A DNA stretch of 64,000 nt from Ehretia macrophylla (taxonomy: Eukaryota; Streptophyta; Magnoliopsida; Boraginales; Ehretiaceae): positions 25,173,139 to 25,237,138 of the forward strand of contig CM075769.1 in assembly GCA_037974665.1 (NCBI GenBank). Reading direction: 5' to 3'. The notes below the pieces were generated by a model, which was not told where the DNA came from, did not search any database, and was given only the letters and a program-made list of their open reading frames with translations. Each line of letters starts with the position of its first letter. Within the stretch, counting starts at the first letter, position 1. Shown here in pieces: positions 46,009 to 58,834 of this stretch. Made by a program: the position numbers and the translations under genes.

Positions 46009-48341
46009 ACCTCCCCTCCTTAAAAGAATTATACCCTCACAATTCCTAAATTACCTTGCAAACATGAACTGGTATTGTTGTTCCATCTGGTTACCCCTTT
46101 CCCAAGTTGCATCCTCAACTCCATGGTTATTCCAAAGTACATTCACCATGGGAATACTCTTGTTGCGCAACTCTTGATCTTGCTCATCCAGAATCCGCAC
46201 GGGCCTTTCCTCATACGACAAGTTCTCCCGAAGTTCTAGCGGTTCCAATTCTAGAATATAAGAGGAGTCGGGATTGTACTTCCTCAACATCGAAACATGG
46301 AATACGTTGTGAATGTTGGAGAGATTTGGTTGTGTACCCGGTAGTGTATCAATCACGAACTCAATCTCCCTCGCAGGTGGTAATCTCAGTAACTCTTCTG
46401 GAAATACATCAACATACTCCTTAACCACCGGCACTTACGCTAACTTGCTTTGATCCGTTGGCTTGTTGATTAGATAAGCCAAATATCCTTTGCAACCTCT
46501 CCTCATAACCTTCACAACTTTGATTGAAGATATCACCATCTTCTCTGATAAATCACGCTTACCTCTTACCTTAAGCACAGGTTGCCCCGGTACCCGAAAC
46601 TCTATAACCTTTGTTCGGCAATCTAATCGTGCATGATGTTGGGATAACCAGTCCATCCCCAAGACAACTTCACAATCCCGAAAGATTAGTACTATAAGAT
46701 CAGCCAAAAACTCTCGATCCTCAATCCTTATCTTACACGCTTTACATGCCAATCTAGTAGTACATTTAGATCCCATTGGGGTACTAACCTCTACATGGTA
46801 TGATAAGTTTTCCACCGGTAACTTAGTGTGATACATTTAGGAGTTATGAATAAATGGGTGGCTCCAGTATCAATAAGCACCTTAACACATTGATTTTGAA
46901 TCGAGAAAGTACCTTCAACAACAGCTGCATCATCTGGAATTTATTCTTGATCCATTGCATAGGCTCTAGCTTGAACTCTCTAGCCTGGAGCATTCCTCGC
47001 AGGCTGATTCTGTACACCCTTGTTCTGCCACCTCGGGCAATCCTTAACTTGATGTTTGTCACTTTCACACCCCAAGCACGTGCCAAGTTTCTTCCAACAT
47101 TGGGTTTGCATATGCCCCCATCTTTTCGTAATACTTGTATACAATATTCTGAGTAGCAGTAGCAATATCTGTTGTACTAGGAGTCAGTTGAACAGTTTAG
47201 GCATTAGATAGAGGTCTGTTAACAGCTGGCCTTGCTTGAGGTTGCTCTTGACTTTGAGTTTGATAAGGCCTCTGTGGTGCTTGGCCTAAGAATGGCCTTT
47301 TGTTAGGTTGACTCGGCCCACCTTGTTGCTCAAACTTCCTCTTCTCAACCCGCGCCGCCGAGTCAACCATGTCCGCATAGGTAGTAAAATGGTGGGATAC
47401 AATAAAATCCTAAATTTTGGGCCTCAGTCCCCGAATAAAGTGTTTGATCCTTCTATTTTCTGTTTAGACCAATTCCGATAAGTACTTAGAGGGTTTGCTG
47501 AATCGGGCTTCATATTGTACCACAGACAAGCTTCCTTACCTCATAGATAGAAATTCTTCCTATTTTCTCTCCTGAGCCACCTCCCATATATAGTTTCCTC
47601 TAAAGGACTCTACAAAGTTAGCCCATGTAGTTAGAGTACCATTATGTTCCCATTGGCTCTTCTCATTTCTCTATTATTCATCCGCATCCTCCTCAAGTAA
47701 GAAAGTTTCAAAGGCCACCTTCTTCTCGTCGTTGTAGTCCATGGAAACAAAGATCTTTCCCACATTGCCAAGCCAAGCCTCTGTCTTCTCACTGTCAGGC
47801 TCTCCCAAGAATTTAGAAGGTCCATACCCTAGGAAGCCTCTCAATGTATCATCTCCATTACCTCGATGGTTGTTATTGTTGTTACCACCACCACTGTTGT
47901 TAATATCACTATTATTATTACCCGCAGCATTGTTTCTTTGTTGCTCCATTACCCTACTCATGCGATCTATCGCATTTACCATCATATTAAACAAAGCTGT
48001 TCCTGGATTGCCTTGATTCGCATTCCCAGTTCCTTGAGGTCCAGGGTTGTTGCGGGTGTTACGTCTTGTTATCTATAGATATAGAACAAATGCCACTCAC
48101 GATTATAGGATATGTATGCATGATATGAGATGTAAATATATGTACTAACAATGCTCCTAACACCTATGTTACACATAGGCAAAAGGCAAGTACATCACGT
48201 TAAGCACATAAGTTCATATAAGCACATAAGTTCCTAAAGGTACTTCGACATATTCTCACCTCAAGTTTCCTACCCACTAACCAGGGGTTCTAAATCCAGC
48301 TTACGCATAGATAATTAGCTGAGCTCTGATACCAACTTAGG
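46009..48341 (-). pseudogene. W interior 1: gag/protease/chromodomain-end fossils
   Basis: Minus strand, read right to left. Primer site TGGTATCAGAGC at 48334-48323. gag fossil from about 48080 to 46980 with FNMMVNAIDRMSRVMEQ, an N-rich linker, LRGFLGYGPSKFLGEPDSEK (aligning with the A-family [13 protein letters not shown]), and a knuckle CLGCESDKHQVKDC. Protease-region fossil at about 46900-46440 (VVLGMDWLSQHHARLDCRTK). Then VVKEYVDVFPEEL, and an end segment NIHNVFHVSMLRKYNPDSSY … VLWNNHGVEDATWE as in chromovirus tails. Central RT, RNase H and integrase parts are absent. Purine tract at 46021-46009. Broken. Confidence 0.82.
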
Positions 48342-50620
48342 CATCATGCCTCGGCCCGGACACCTACGAAGGCTAAGGTCGGTACGTGACTTATGTAACC
48401 CAAAATATGTGGAATTGATAACTTAATAACCGGTACATTCTCATATACTGCATAAAGGTTCAAGAGTCTTTCAATTACATCGAACTTAGAAAAGGAATCC
48501 ATAATTAGTTATATATGTACAAGACCTCAAGTCACCCGTTCCATCATAAGATCTAACCAACAATCAAGTGTCTAGGTCCCAAAAGAATAAGAATACTAAA
48601 TTTAAATACATATAGTTGTCCAGAAGAATATTACATAACCAGGTTGTCTAAATTGTATTTGACTTCAGATAACCAATATACTAGTCACAATAAACAGAAA
48701 TCATTCTCGTCGAACCAGGTTCTCTATCTTCAACTTGAGTGACCTGCTCGGGATCAACCTCACCTAAAATGTCAAAAGTGGGGTTAGCTAATCTTGCATA
48801 TTGCTCAGTGAGGATTGATTAGGATGGGTTTTCACAAAGGTTTTCATCTTTTTGTAAACAGTTTGAGAAATCATGCCATGCACATAAGAGTATTCAAACG
48901 AGAATGCAAGATATACAATCAAGCTTTAATATAATTTAAATAGTCTAACTCTTCCAAGATATTATTGGGTCTCGACCCACAGGAATATCAATGGGTCTTG
49001 AAAGAGAAATAGTGAATACTTTGGTAGGTGAGATATACCAGCAAGCCTTACCTCTAACTGGAGGTCTCGTTACTACCTCGGTAGGCGAGATACACTGGCG
49101 AGCCCTACCAGCGAGCCCGTTGCTGCCCGGAGGTCTCGTTACTACTGCATTCATTAATTGTTGCAACCAATATGCTTAAACAATTAAAATGCATTCACAA
49201 TTATCAATGATTTAGCAAGAAAACATGTAGACCTCTTGTGGTAATAAATTATTAATCAATGGCATTCCAAGCAAACATTTATTCATCATGCATTTATCAC
49301 ATGTCCTTAGTCTCCTAAGCAATGTATAGTAATTAGCAACTACATAACACCCAAAATATGGAACAAATCCTCAATTAAATTCTACTATGATAAAATAGGG
49401 TTCAATAAGGTTCCAACGCATCCAACCGTGCCTCAATCTGACATCAGTAGCTCCCGGAATCACTAAAACAAGTTCCTTGCATTTTGGTCAGACCGGTAGA
49501 CCGTAGAGCCACCGGTCAACCGGTCGTGCAAGGGTCTTCTGCCAGAGGCCTCATCAGTGGACGACACCCCCCACCTCCCCCACCGGTCAATCGGTGGCGT
49601 AGGGGTCCCCCGATCGTGTTGTATATGAGAAAATACAATCTCTACTAACAATCAAGTATACAACAACACAATCCTCTACTAATAATCAAGCATGCTCACG
49701 GGAATTTATTAGGCTTCATATAGGGGTTCAAACACCAACCAGCACATCCCATATGAACAATCAACATCCATCCACCTAGAATCCAATATAGCTCATGCAC
49801 CAAGATTTACACTCCAAATGCAAAAATGCTAACCCTATGCTTCTAATTCTTGCATATAAGCTATACATATAATCCATACACATACAAGAGCATCACAAAC
49901 TCATCTTCCATCTTATCACGAACATTCAAGATGGATTTGGCAAGTCCTAGATCTATAACACACAAAATGCTCAATCTTCTCAACCGAGCTTTGGTATGCA
50001 AGCTATAACAATATTAACACCAAATGAGCATTTGAACATCAGTTTCAAAGAATCCCTCACCTTTGCTTTGAGTTCTAGATGTAAAATGAGAAAGAAAAAT
50101 CTTTGAAGAAAGCTTGAAATGTAAAGGAAAAGCTTGGAAATGGCTGGAACTTCTTTTTTTTTTTTTTTCTCATTCCTTCTTCTCTTTTATCTTCTTTCTC
50201 TATTCTCTTTGGTTGAAAATCAGAGAGTGTGTGTGTGTCGAGTGGGTGAGTGTGAAATGGTGTGTATTTGTGTGTTTTGGTTGAGCAATAATAGTGTTAG
50301 GATATTTTGTTATCTTGCTTAAGGACAATAGTGCCCCTAAACTAACTTGTGTATTACTAGTTCGCCATCCTAGCATTAAATCTAATTGTTTTAGTTCTAG
50401 TTTAGTTACTCTAACTGGCTATTTAACTTGATAGGTTTTAATTACTAACTTTGCTATATTAATTACCTAAATGCAGGTTAACCGAGAAAATGCACGGAAA
50501 TTGAGACAAATACACGTAAATCAATTTAAAAACACATAAAACAAGATAAATGCATATAAAATGATTTAATTATGTATGAGATGATCTATATGCATATGTG
50601 GTCTCGTGTTGGGCGTTACA
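48342..50620 (-). repeat. W LTR 2 (complete)
   Basis: 2279 bp; the minus strand starts TGTAACGCCCAACACGAG at 50620 and ends beside the primer site at 48342. It includes an H4-like stem near 48785-48806 (CCTCACTGAG in sense), a GGTTGCAAC string near 49155-49170 where others have GGTTGCGCAACC, a twofold repeat of CGAGACCTCC…GGGCTCGC at 49020-49140, and ACCGGT palindromes near 49490-49600. Confidence 0.88.
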
Positions 50621-52913
50621 ACCTCCCCTCCTTAAAAGAATTGCGCCCTCACAATTCCTTAATTACTTTGTAAACATAAAAGGGTATTGTTGCTCCATCT
50701 GGTCACGCCTTTCCCAAGTTGCATCCTCAACTTCATGGTTATTCCAAAGTACCTTCACCATGGGAATACTCTTGTTGCGCAACTCTCGATATGGCTAATC
50801 CAGAATCTACACGAGTCTTTCCTTATATGACAAGTTCTTCCGAAATTCTAGCGGTTCTGGTTCCAGAATATAAGAGGGGTTGAGATTGTACTTCCTCAAC
50901 ATCGAAACATGGAATACGTTGTGAATGTTGGAGAGATCTGGTTGTGTACCCAGTAGTGTATCAATCACGAACTCAATCTGCCTTGCGGGTGGTAATCTCG
51001 GCAACTCTTTTGGAAACACATCAACATACTCCTTAACCACCGGCACTTCCGCTAACTTGCTTTGATCCATTGGCTTGTTGATCAGATAAACCAAATATCC
51101 TTTGCAACCTCTCCTTATAAACTTCACAACTTTGATTGAGGATATCACCATCTTCTCTGACAAATCATGCTTACCTCTTACATTAAGCATAGGTTGCCCC
51201 GGTACCTGGAACTCTTTGTCTAGCAATCTAATTGTGCATGATGTCGGGATAACCAGTCTATCCTCAAGACAACTTCATAATCTTGAAAGATTAGTACTAT
51301 GAGATCAGCAAAAAATTCTCGATCCTCAATTCGTATCTTACACACTTTAGATGCCAATCTAGTAGCATATTTAGATCCCATTGGGGTACTAACCTCTACA
51401 TGGTATGATAATTTTTCCACCGGTAACTTAGTGCGATATGCACATTTGGGAATTATAAATGAATGGGTGGCTCCAGTATAAGCACCTCAACAATAGCTGC
51501 ATCATCTGGAATTTCTTCTTGATCCATTGCATAGGCTCTAGCTTGAACTCTCTGGCCTGGAGCATTCCTCGCAGGCTGATTCTGTACACCCTTGTTCTGC
51601 TGCCTTGGGCAATTCCTAACTTTATTTTTGTCACTTCCGTACCCCAATCACGTGCAAAGTTTCTTCCAACATTGGGTTTCTACATGCCCCATATTCCCGC
51701 AATACTTGCATACAACATTCTGAGTAGCAGTAGCAGTACTTGCAGTACTAGGAGTCAGTTGAATGGTTGGGGCATTAGACTGAGGTCTGTTATCAGCTAG
51801 CCTTGCTTGAGGCTATCCTTGACTTTGAGTCTGATAAGGCCTCTGTGTTGCTTGGCCTAAGAATGGCCTTTTGTTAGGTTGACTCGACCTACCTTGTTGC
51901 TCAAACTTCCTCTTCTCAACCCACACCGCTGAATCAAGCATGTCTACATAGGTAGTAAAACGGTGGGATACAATAAAATCATGAAATTCGGGCCTTAGTC
52001 CCCGAATAAAGTGTTTGATCATTCTATTCTCTGTTTAGACCAATTCTGGCAAGTACTTGGAGAATTTGTTGAATCGGGCTTCATATTGTACCACAGACAA
52101 GCTTTCTTACCTCATAGACAGAAATTCTTTCTCTTTTTTTCTCCTGAGCCACTTCCGACACATAGTTTCCTCAAAAGGACTCTACAAAGTTAGCCCATGT
52201 AGTTAGGGTGCCATTATGTTCTCATCGGGTCTTCTCATTTCTCTACTATTCCTCTGCATCCTCCTCAAGCAAGAAAGTTGCAAAGTCCACCTTCTTTTCG
52301 TCGTTGTAGTCCATGGCAACAAAGATCTTTCCCACCTTGGCAAACCAAACCTCGGCCTTCTCACTGTCAGGCTCCCCCAATAATTTAGAAGGTCCATACC
52401 CTAGGAAGCCTCTCAAGGTATCATTTTTGTTACCTCGGTGGTTGTTCTTGTTGTTGCCACTACCACCAATGTAGTTATCACTATTATTATTACCCGCAGC
52501 ATTGTTTGTTTGTTATTCCATTACCCTACTCATGCGATCTATTGCATTTGCCATCATATTAAATATAGCTTCTCTCGGATTGCCTTGATTCACATTCCCA
52601 GTTCCTAGAGGTCCAGGGTTGTTATGGGTGTTACGTCTTGCCATCTATAGATATAGAACAAATACCACTTACGGTTATAGGTTATGTAAGCATGATATGA
52701 GATGTGAATATATATACTAACAATGCTCCTAACACCTAGGTTACCCATAGGCAAAAGGCAAGTACATCACGTTAAACACATAAGTTTACATAAGTACATA
52801 AGTTACTAAAGGTTCTTCGACATATTCTCACCTCAAGTTTCCTACCCACTAACCAGGGGTTCCAAATCCAGCTTACACCTAGCTAATTAGCTAAACTTTG
52901 ATACCAACTTAGG
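50621..52913 (-). pseudogene. W interior 2: gag/protease/chromodomain-end fossils
   Basis: Homologue of interior 1. Primer-site remnant TGGTATCAAAGT at 52906-52895. The gag fossil starts MARRNTHNNPGPLGTGN at about 52643 and contains HFIRGLRPEFHDFIVSHRF, RPFLGQATQRPYQTQSQ and [20 protein letters not shown]. Then protease-region fossils and a segment ending NIHNVFHVSMLRKYNLNPSY. The same central pol parts are missing as in interior 1. Purine tract at 50633-50621. Broken in many places. Confidence 0.8.
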
Positions 52914-54174
52914 TGTCACGCCCCAGCCCGGACACTTACGAAGGCTAAGGCCGGTATGTGACTTACGTAACCCAAAATCTGTGGAATTGATAACTTAATA
53001 ACCGGTACATTCTCATATACTCCATAAAGGTTCAAGAGTCTTTCAATTACATCGGCCTTAGAAAATGAATCCATAATTAGTTATATATGTATAAGACGTC
53101 GAGTCACCTGTTCCACCATAAGATCTAGCCAACAATCAGGTGTCTAGGTCCCAAAAGAATAGGAATACTAAATTCAAATACATATAGTTGTCCAAAAGAA
53201 TATTACATAACCAGGTTATCTAAATTGTATTGGACTTCAGATAACCAACATACTGGTCACAATAAACAGAAATCATTCTTGTTGAACCAAGGTTCTCTAT
53301 CTTCAACTTGAGTGACCCGCTCGGGATCAACCTCACCTGAAATGTCAAAAGAGGGTGAGCTAATCCTACATATTGCTTAGTGAGGATTGATTAGGAAGGG
53401 TTTTCACAAAGGTTTTCATGTTTTCATAAACAGTTCGAGAAATCATGCCATGCACATAAAAATATTCAAACGAGAATGCAAGATATACAATCAAGATTTA
53501 ATATCATTTAAATAGCCTAACTCTTCCAAGATATTATTGGGTCCTGACCCGTAAGAAGATCAATGGGTCTTGAAATAGAAGGATTGAATACTTTGGTAGG
53601 CGAGATATACCAGCAAGCCCTACCTCTGTCTAGAGGTCTCGTTACAACCTCGGTAGGCGAGTATACCGGCGAGCCCATTGTTGTCTGGAGGTCTCGTTAC
53701 TACCGTATTCATTAATGGTTGCAACTGACATACTTAAACAATTCAAATGCATTCACAATTATCAATGATATAGCAAGAAAGCCTATAGACCTCTTGTGAT
53801 AATAATTGATTAATCAATGGAATTCCAAGCAACCATTTATTCATCTTGCATTTATCACATGTCCTTAGTCTCCTAAGCAATGTATAGTAGTTAGCAAGTA
53901 CATAGCACCCAAACTATGGTACAAATCCTCAATTAAATTCTACTATGATAAACTAGGGTCTGATACGGTTCCAACGCATCAAACTGTGACTCAATCCGAC
54001 ATCGGTAGCTCCCGGATTCACTAAAATAATTTATTTGCATTTTGATCAGACCAGTAGACCCTTGAGGCACCGGTCGACCAGTTGTGCAAGGGTCTTCCAC
54101 CCAAGGCCTCATCAGTGGATAACCCCTCATTCTCCCCCTTCCCCCCTTCCCCACCGGTCAACTGGTGGAGCAGG
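52914..54174 (-). repeat. W LTR 3, piece left of V
   Basis: In plus coordinates starts TGTCACGCCCCAGCCCGG next to the primer site and follows LTR 2 for 1.26 kb until V interrupts it in the CCGGTCAACTGGTGG palindrome region. H4-like stem at 53355-53380: in sense CTCACTAAGC-AAT pairs ATT-A-GCTC with one bulge, then CATTTCAGG. The rest of this LTR would be beyond V, off the right edge. Confidence 0.85.
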
Positions 54175-57100
54175 TGTAACAACCTGTTCCCTCACGGAAA
54201 CATAGGCTATATAAATCCACTATATACAACCCGATCCCAATCCCAAGTCATGAAAAATGAGGAAGAACAGACGGAGTCTCCCCTGTTTATAGGACTAACC
54301 GATAACCTGTGAACAATCGAATATAATCACAAAACCATAATCCAATATTCTCCTACAAATACAACTATAACCAACCAGCTATGCCCCAACTCAAGGCCAT
54401 CCGGGCCTTAGATAAAACAACAAGATAAGCACACAAGCACGCGTGGGATTCAACCATTGAAATACTATGTTATAAAATCACTTATCACACCACTCTAACC
54501 TTGTCTATAAACCCTTCTAGTAATTAAAGACCGTCAATCATCTATTTATCACACCTAAGCATGCAAGAAAGACATATAGTGAAAGTACATTAAGTTATAA
54601 CAGTCATTTACAATCCTGCCAAACATGTTGGCTAAACCTACAACACTTTATAAGATTCAAAAGGTCGAGAATATATACAAGACCATAGGTCACAAAATAG
54701 ACTATAAGCAACTAACATCTACTTGGCGCTAGGGCCCACGAAGCATATACAAGTATCCACAAAATTAGCAGCAAGGTATCATGTAGTCAAGGAGTCTGAC
54801 AAGTCTTGTCCTCAGCAGGCTCAAGGGAAGCCGAACTTGCTTTACCGGAAATTGTTAGCAACGAGGGTGAGCATACCAAACACGTATGCCCAGTGAGGAA
54901 GGGGAAACGGGAACAGTATCTCTGGGTTTGTGCAATGCAACAAATACATGTATTATACAATAAATAGACACAAGAATTCAATGAAATACCACACAATAAA
55001 AAGGATATAATCTCGATGATCCTGAATAATCTAATTCTCGAACCACGATCCTCGAACCGCGAACAACGAACAGAAAATCTGAAGAATAATGTCACTGATA
55101 ATGATAAGCCGGCATCCCCTTATAACTCCAAGTTGGGTGTACTCCGGACGTACCCCGAAATCTTACGACCCAACTCTCCCTGGGCGGTATCCCAAGCGAG
55201 AGGGGGACTGGGCAACCATGGTAGCCAAGGTAGACCGGCAAGCCCGATGCTGCCCAGTTTCCACGATACTACTATGCCCAAATGGTTGCGCAACCACGAT
55301 GCAATGCACTCAAAATGATAACAATAGAATAAATCAATAAACACATGATTGAGGGTCAACAAAGTAGGTTGCCCTCACACACAAGACATAGACAATAAGT
55401 GCACGTAATATATGTACAAGTACATAAACTATTATGCACATAAAGATAAAGACTCCCTTACCTGGATTAAGCCAATCACGCAAGAGAATGGCTCCAATTT
55501 TCCCGAATTACTGTGAATATGTAACCCTAGGGTATTCATATAAGTTTAGCAATTAACTATAACAATTCCAACTCAACTCTTATTAACTCAACCCTACAAC
55601 AATAGATGTTATATTTATAATCACTTATTCACACAAGTTCATATTCCACATACAATTGGGCTACAAAGTTCACCTTACCATATCATTAGACAGCATAAAA
55701 GACATTTAAAGTATCAAATACCGTCAAGTTAAGATTATAAGTTATAAATTCCAATTACTCTTATTTACAACAATCAATAATCATATAACTAGATGGGCTA
55801 TCCTTGTAGTCCTACTCATTTAGCATACAATGTCTATTAGAATTTGATCTCTAACAAAATACAATTAATATAAACATTAGAACAAGATCTAAACATTAAA
55901 TATGAAAATAACTATATGTGCACAAAGGGGTCATCAACACATTTTTCACGAAACTCTGTAAAAAGCTCAAATATACTCTAGAATGTATTCAAATACACAA
56001 CAAGCAACTACCTGATAATACAAGTGCCAAAACACCCGATTTTCGCATTTTTCCCTTTTGTTATCTTAAGTCATTCAACTCCAAACCGAAGGCTAAGGCT
56101 CAAGATTCACAAACTAACTATTCTAATCTTCTAGTTACACATTATGGCACACTTAGAACCCTTGAAATCATTCATTAACCCGTATTAGCCACAAAAGCCC
56201 CGATTACCCATTTGCGCGTTTGTACTACAAGTATCTTAACCAAAGCTCAACCAAGAGTTAGAAAAGCACATTTAGTCCCTACTTACCCTAAAAACACCAA
56301 ATATAACAATCAAATTCACCTGGATTTACGTTTGACCCAAAACTCCTTTGTTCACCAAGACTAATTAGCCTCCACACGGAATACAAAGTTCAAGATACGC
56401 AACCAAGCTATACTACCTTCCTATTGACACTTAATGACACCACTTAGTACCTTGAAATCACACTTTAAATCATAATTACCTGAGAAGTCTGAATTTACAT
56501 CTTTATGCATTTACACTACAAGTACCATAACCGGAACTCAACCGAGGTTTAGAAAAGCATATCTAGCACCTATATAGCCTAAGAACACTAAATATGATGA
56601 CTAAATTAACCCGGATTCGCATTACACCCAAAACCCCTTTTTAAAAGTCGCCTATTTCATGTGTTAGCCAATTTTTGAGCAATTTAATGTCATGTAGCTA
56701 TTAAACTATCTTTATTAACATCTAAGGCACCTACTAGAAGCAATGAATTAAGGCATATCACACAATTCAATAAAACCCTAGAAAAATGTCACTCTTTATG
56801 TCATACAATCAACGAACGAATTCAACCGTTTAAACTACGAAACAATAGCTTAAATAAGGTCTCTACTACTTGTATACAACATACAGAAGCATCTTTAAAC
56901 ATTACATAAGTGTTTGATAGAAAATCCATGAATTCAAGAAAAGAGCAACATTTTTAAAATGCACAAACAAGCATGAAATCCCCCACCTAAAGCGCGTAGA
57001 AGCTCAACAAAGGTCAGTAGACACCCTAAACTACTTGGACCTAGCTTGGCTTGGCTTGGAATAGAGATTTGATAAGTTAAAACTCTCCTCCTTGGCTGCA

Positions 57101-57565
57101 CAAAGCTGTTCGGATTTGTTACAGTATTTTAAGCTTTTGCACTCTTTTTTTTTGGTTCTTCTTATGTTATATAGATAATAGACTTAGGAAATAATAGGTT
57201 GGGTTAGTAAATTGGGTCTAATTAAACATATTTAAGGGTCTAATAAAAGTCCAAAGTCTAGCTAATTCCCTAGAAGTCCAAATAAAAATTATACAAAAAG
57301 TTACTATTCTTTCATAACACTATTCCTACGAACCACTAGAACATTTTCTAAACGAATGCTCCTAACGCATTTAGCCCAAATTCACATTTTTCTCATTCTT
57401 AAAATAATTAATATGATTTAGAAAAAATACTAATTCAAAGAAAATAAGTGGTTGAAAAATGTGATGAATAGTAACTACAAAAAGTAACAAGTAATACATA
57501 GTAAAAATGTGCAAATAGTGGATGCAATAGTTAATAAGTGTACGGTAGTGATCTTGGGCGTCACA
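54175..57565 (-). repeat. 3' LTR of V
   Basis: 3391 bp, TGTAACAACCTGTTCCC…GGGCGTCACA in plus coordinates. Sense landmarks, right to left: short U3, AGGTGGGGGATTTCATG near 56995, AGGTAAGGGAGTCTTTATC near 55465, the hairpin module (55375 to 54869), then AGGGGAGACTCCGTCTG near 54285. Frames such as 55016-55340 and 55918-56178 lie in this LTR and resemble no family. Confidence 0.9.
54869..55375 (-). other. Four-hairpin RNA-like module, V 3' LTR
   Basis: In sense: H1 at 55375-55351, GAGGG-CAAC pairing GTTG-A-CCCTC around CTACTTT, one bulged A. H2 at 55294-55283, GGTTGCGCAACC. H3 at 55156-55135, GGGGTAC, GTCCGGA, GTACACCC. H4 at 54891-54869, GGGCATAC pairing GTATGCTC around GTGTTTG. Same order as in the plus-strand LTRs. 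Confidence 0.74.
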
Positions 57566-57579
57566 TCCTTCCCCCCTTC
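57566..57579 (-). other. Polypurine tract of V
   Basis: The minus strand reads GAAGGGGGGAAGGA, abutting TGTGACGCCC. Confidence 0.85.
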
Positions 57580-57659
57580 AACAAATTGCGACCTCGCAAT
57601 TTCTCATTCTCCAAAAGATCTCGAATCAATTGACACAACTCCAAACGGATCTGCGGCCA

Positions 57660-58230
57660 AAGAAGTGCACTGACCAAGAGAATACTCATACTAACATCGC
57701 TGAGGAATCTATTGAAAATACTAGAAGCTTTACAGAAGGAATCCTAATAATAAAGCCAAATAAAGGCTCTTCTGTAAACACTGATTAGAAGTCCGCATGT
57801 GAATACCATATGAAAATCCTCTCTAATAGTGCCGAGGAGTATCACTAGAATATCTATATAGAAATACCAGGAATGAAGTTAAGTAGGGTCCAATAATGAT
57901 TCCCACATACGAATGCCATCGAGAAATGCCAAGTAGAATATTAAGAAATACCATGAGTGAAGTTCCGAGTAAGAAATTCGAATAAGGAGACATGTTAAGG
58001 ATGTGGGCGGAATATTTACACACACACACACACACACACAAACACACACATATATATATATATGAGCTCTTCCAAATATAAGTACCCGACAAGAATTCTA
58101 TAAATGACGCCAAATAAAAGGTCCAAGATATCCATTCGAGATTCCCAGATGATACTACTGATAGAAACGACACTAAAGATCACTGTTAACAAGTAGCTCC
58201 CAACGAGAATGCCCAAAATGAATACCCCTC
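57660..58230 (-). repeat. Degenerate short-period repeat in the V interior
   Basis: In sense: imperfect units on words like CTTATTCGAATTTC, TTACTCGGAACTTC, CTTTTATTTGGCGTC, GGTATTTCTT and GGCATTCTC. Position next to the purine tract and word set parallel B's repeat at 7640-8080. Interrupted by a CA/TA microsatellite. Minus-strand frames here (57823-58216) are by-products. Confidence 0.6.
58018..58062. repeat. (AC)n(TA)n microsatellite
   Basis: About 32 bp of AC repeats with one interruption followed by TA repeats, inside the V interior. Confidence 0.95.
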
Positions 58231-58289
58231 AACAATTTCATCCGTGTATAACATTTCTCCAAAGGTCATAGGTTACACATATATATAGA

Positions 58290-58834
58290 TTATGCTAGAC
58301 GCCTTAATCTCATAAATATAATATAATCACATAAGGATATTAATTGCAGCGATATAAAAGGATTCATTTTTGCCCTTACTTGTTCTGTGAAGTTCTCCTT
58401 GTCGATCAGGCTGCTGTGTTGAATCATTATCTGCAACTCTAGGTTGACTACCCTGACCAGAAGTCCATATCCTGGCATTTTTAAATCTGAGGCATTCCCT
58501 GACCCTATGCTGACTACTGTCGCATCCTGTACATCTGCTAGTCCTCTTCCAACAATTGATGACATCATGACCCTCACGGAAGCAATAAGTGCATTTTTTA
58601 AGCTGACGGGGTCTTTTACCTCTTTGACTCGGTCCTGCCTTACTCTTAACTTTCCTTTTCTCAACCCTAGGTGGCATTACCAAAGTCTCACGCTGAACTT
58701 GTTGCTCAAATACTTGTACCAATCTAGTAAAGCATCTGCCACATTCAATAATGCCTGCTATTCTATTGATGTCTAACTAACTGGCCCCTCTTCTGGTTGA
58801 CTCTTATCTCGAGAAGATCCACTGCTGGCCATCT
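58290..58834 (-). pseudogene. gag-like fossil with zinc knuckles (element V)
   Basis: The minus strand opens MASSGSSRDKSQPEEG at about 58834. Further on are FEQQVQRETLVMPPRVEKRK, a basic RGKRPRQLKK stretch, and two CCHC knuckles, CTYCFREGHDVINC and CTGCDSSQHRVREC (C-x2-C-x4-H-x4-C each). Basic linker plus paired knuckles is the nucleocapsid end of a Ty3/gypsy gag; the main gag domain is not recognisable. The parent is non-autonomous. Broken. Confidence 0.75.

Larger units (their letters stand above)
44741..54174 (-). mobile_element. Array W: LTR-interior-LTR-interior-LTR, gypsy-type, broken, old
   Basis: Three LTR copies (44741-46008 partial; 48342-50620 whole, 2279 bp; 52914-54174 interrupted by V) alternate with two homologous interiors (46009-48341 and 50621-52913), all on the minus strand. 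The middle LTR serves both interiors, the expected product of unequal recombination between LTRs of one element. The interiors differ at roughly a tenth of sites in stretches I compared, so the array is old. gag, protease and chromodomain-end fossils relate it to the Tekay-type A family. Both interiors lack the central pol parts and carry many breaks. Confidence 0.85.

Noticed and set aside
44741-54174. W as two separate insertions side by side
   Set aside because: Only one LTR lies between the two interiors and no target duplication separates them; LTR recombination is simpler.
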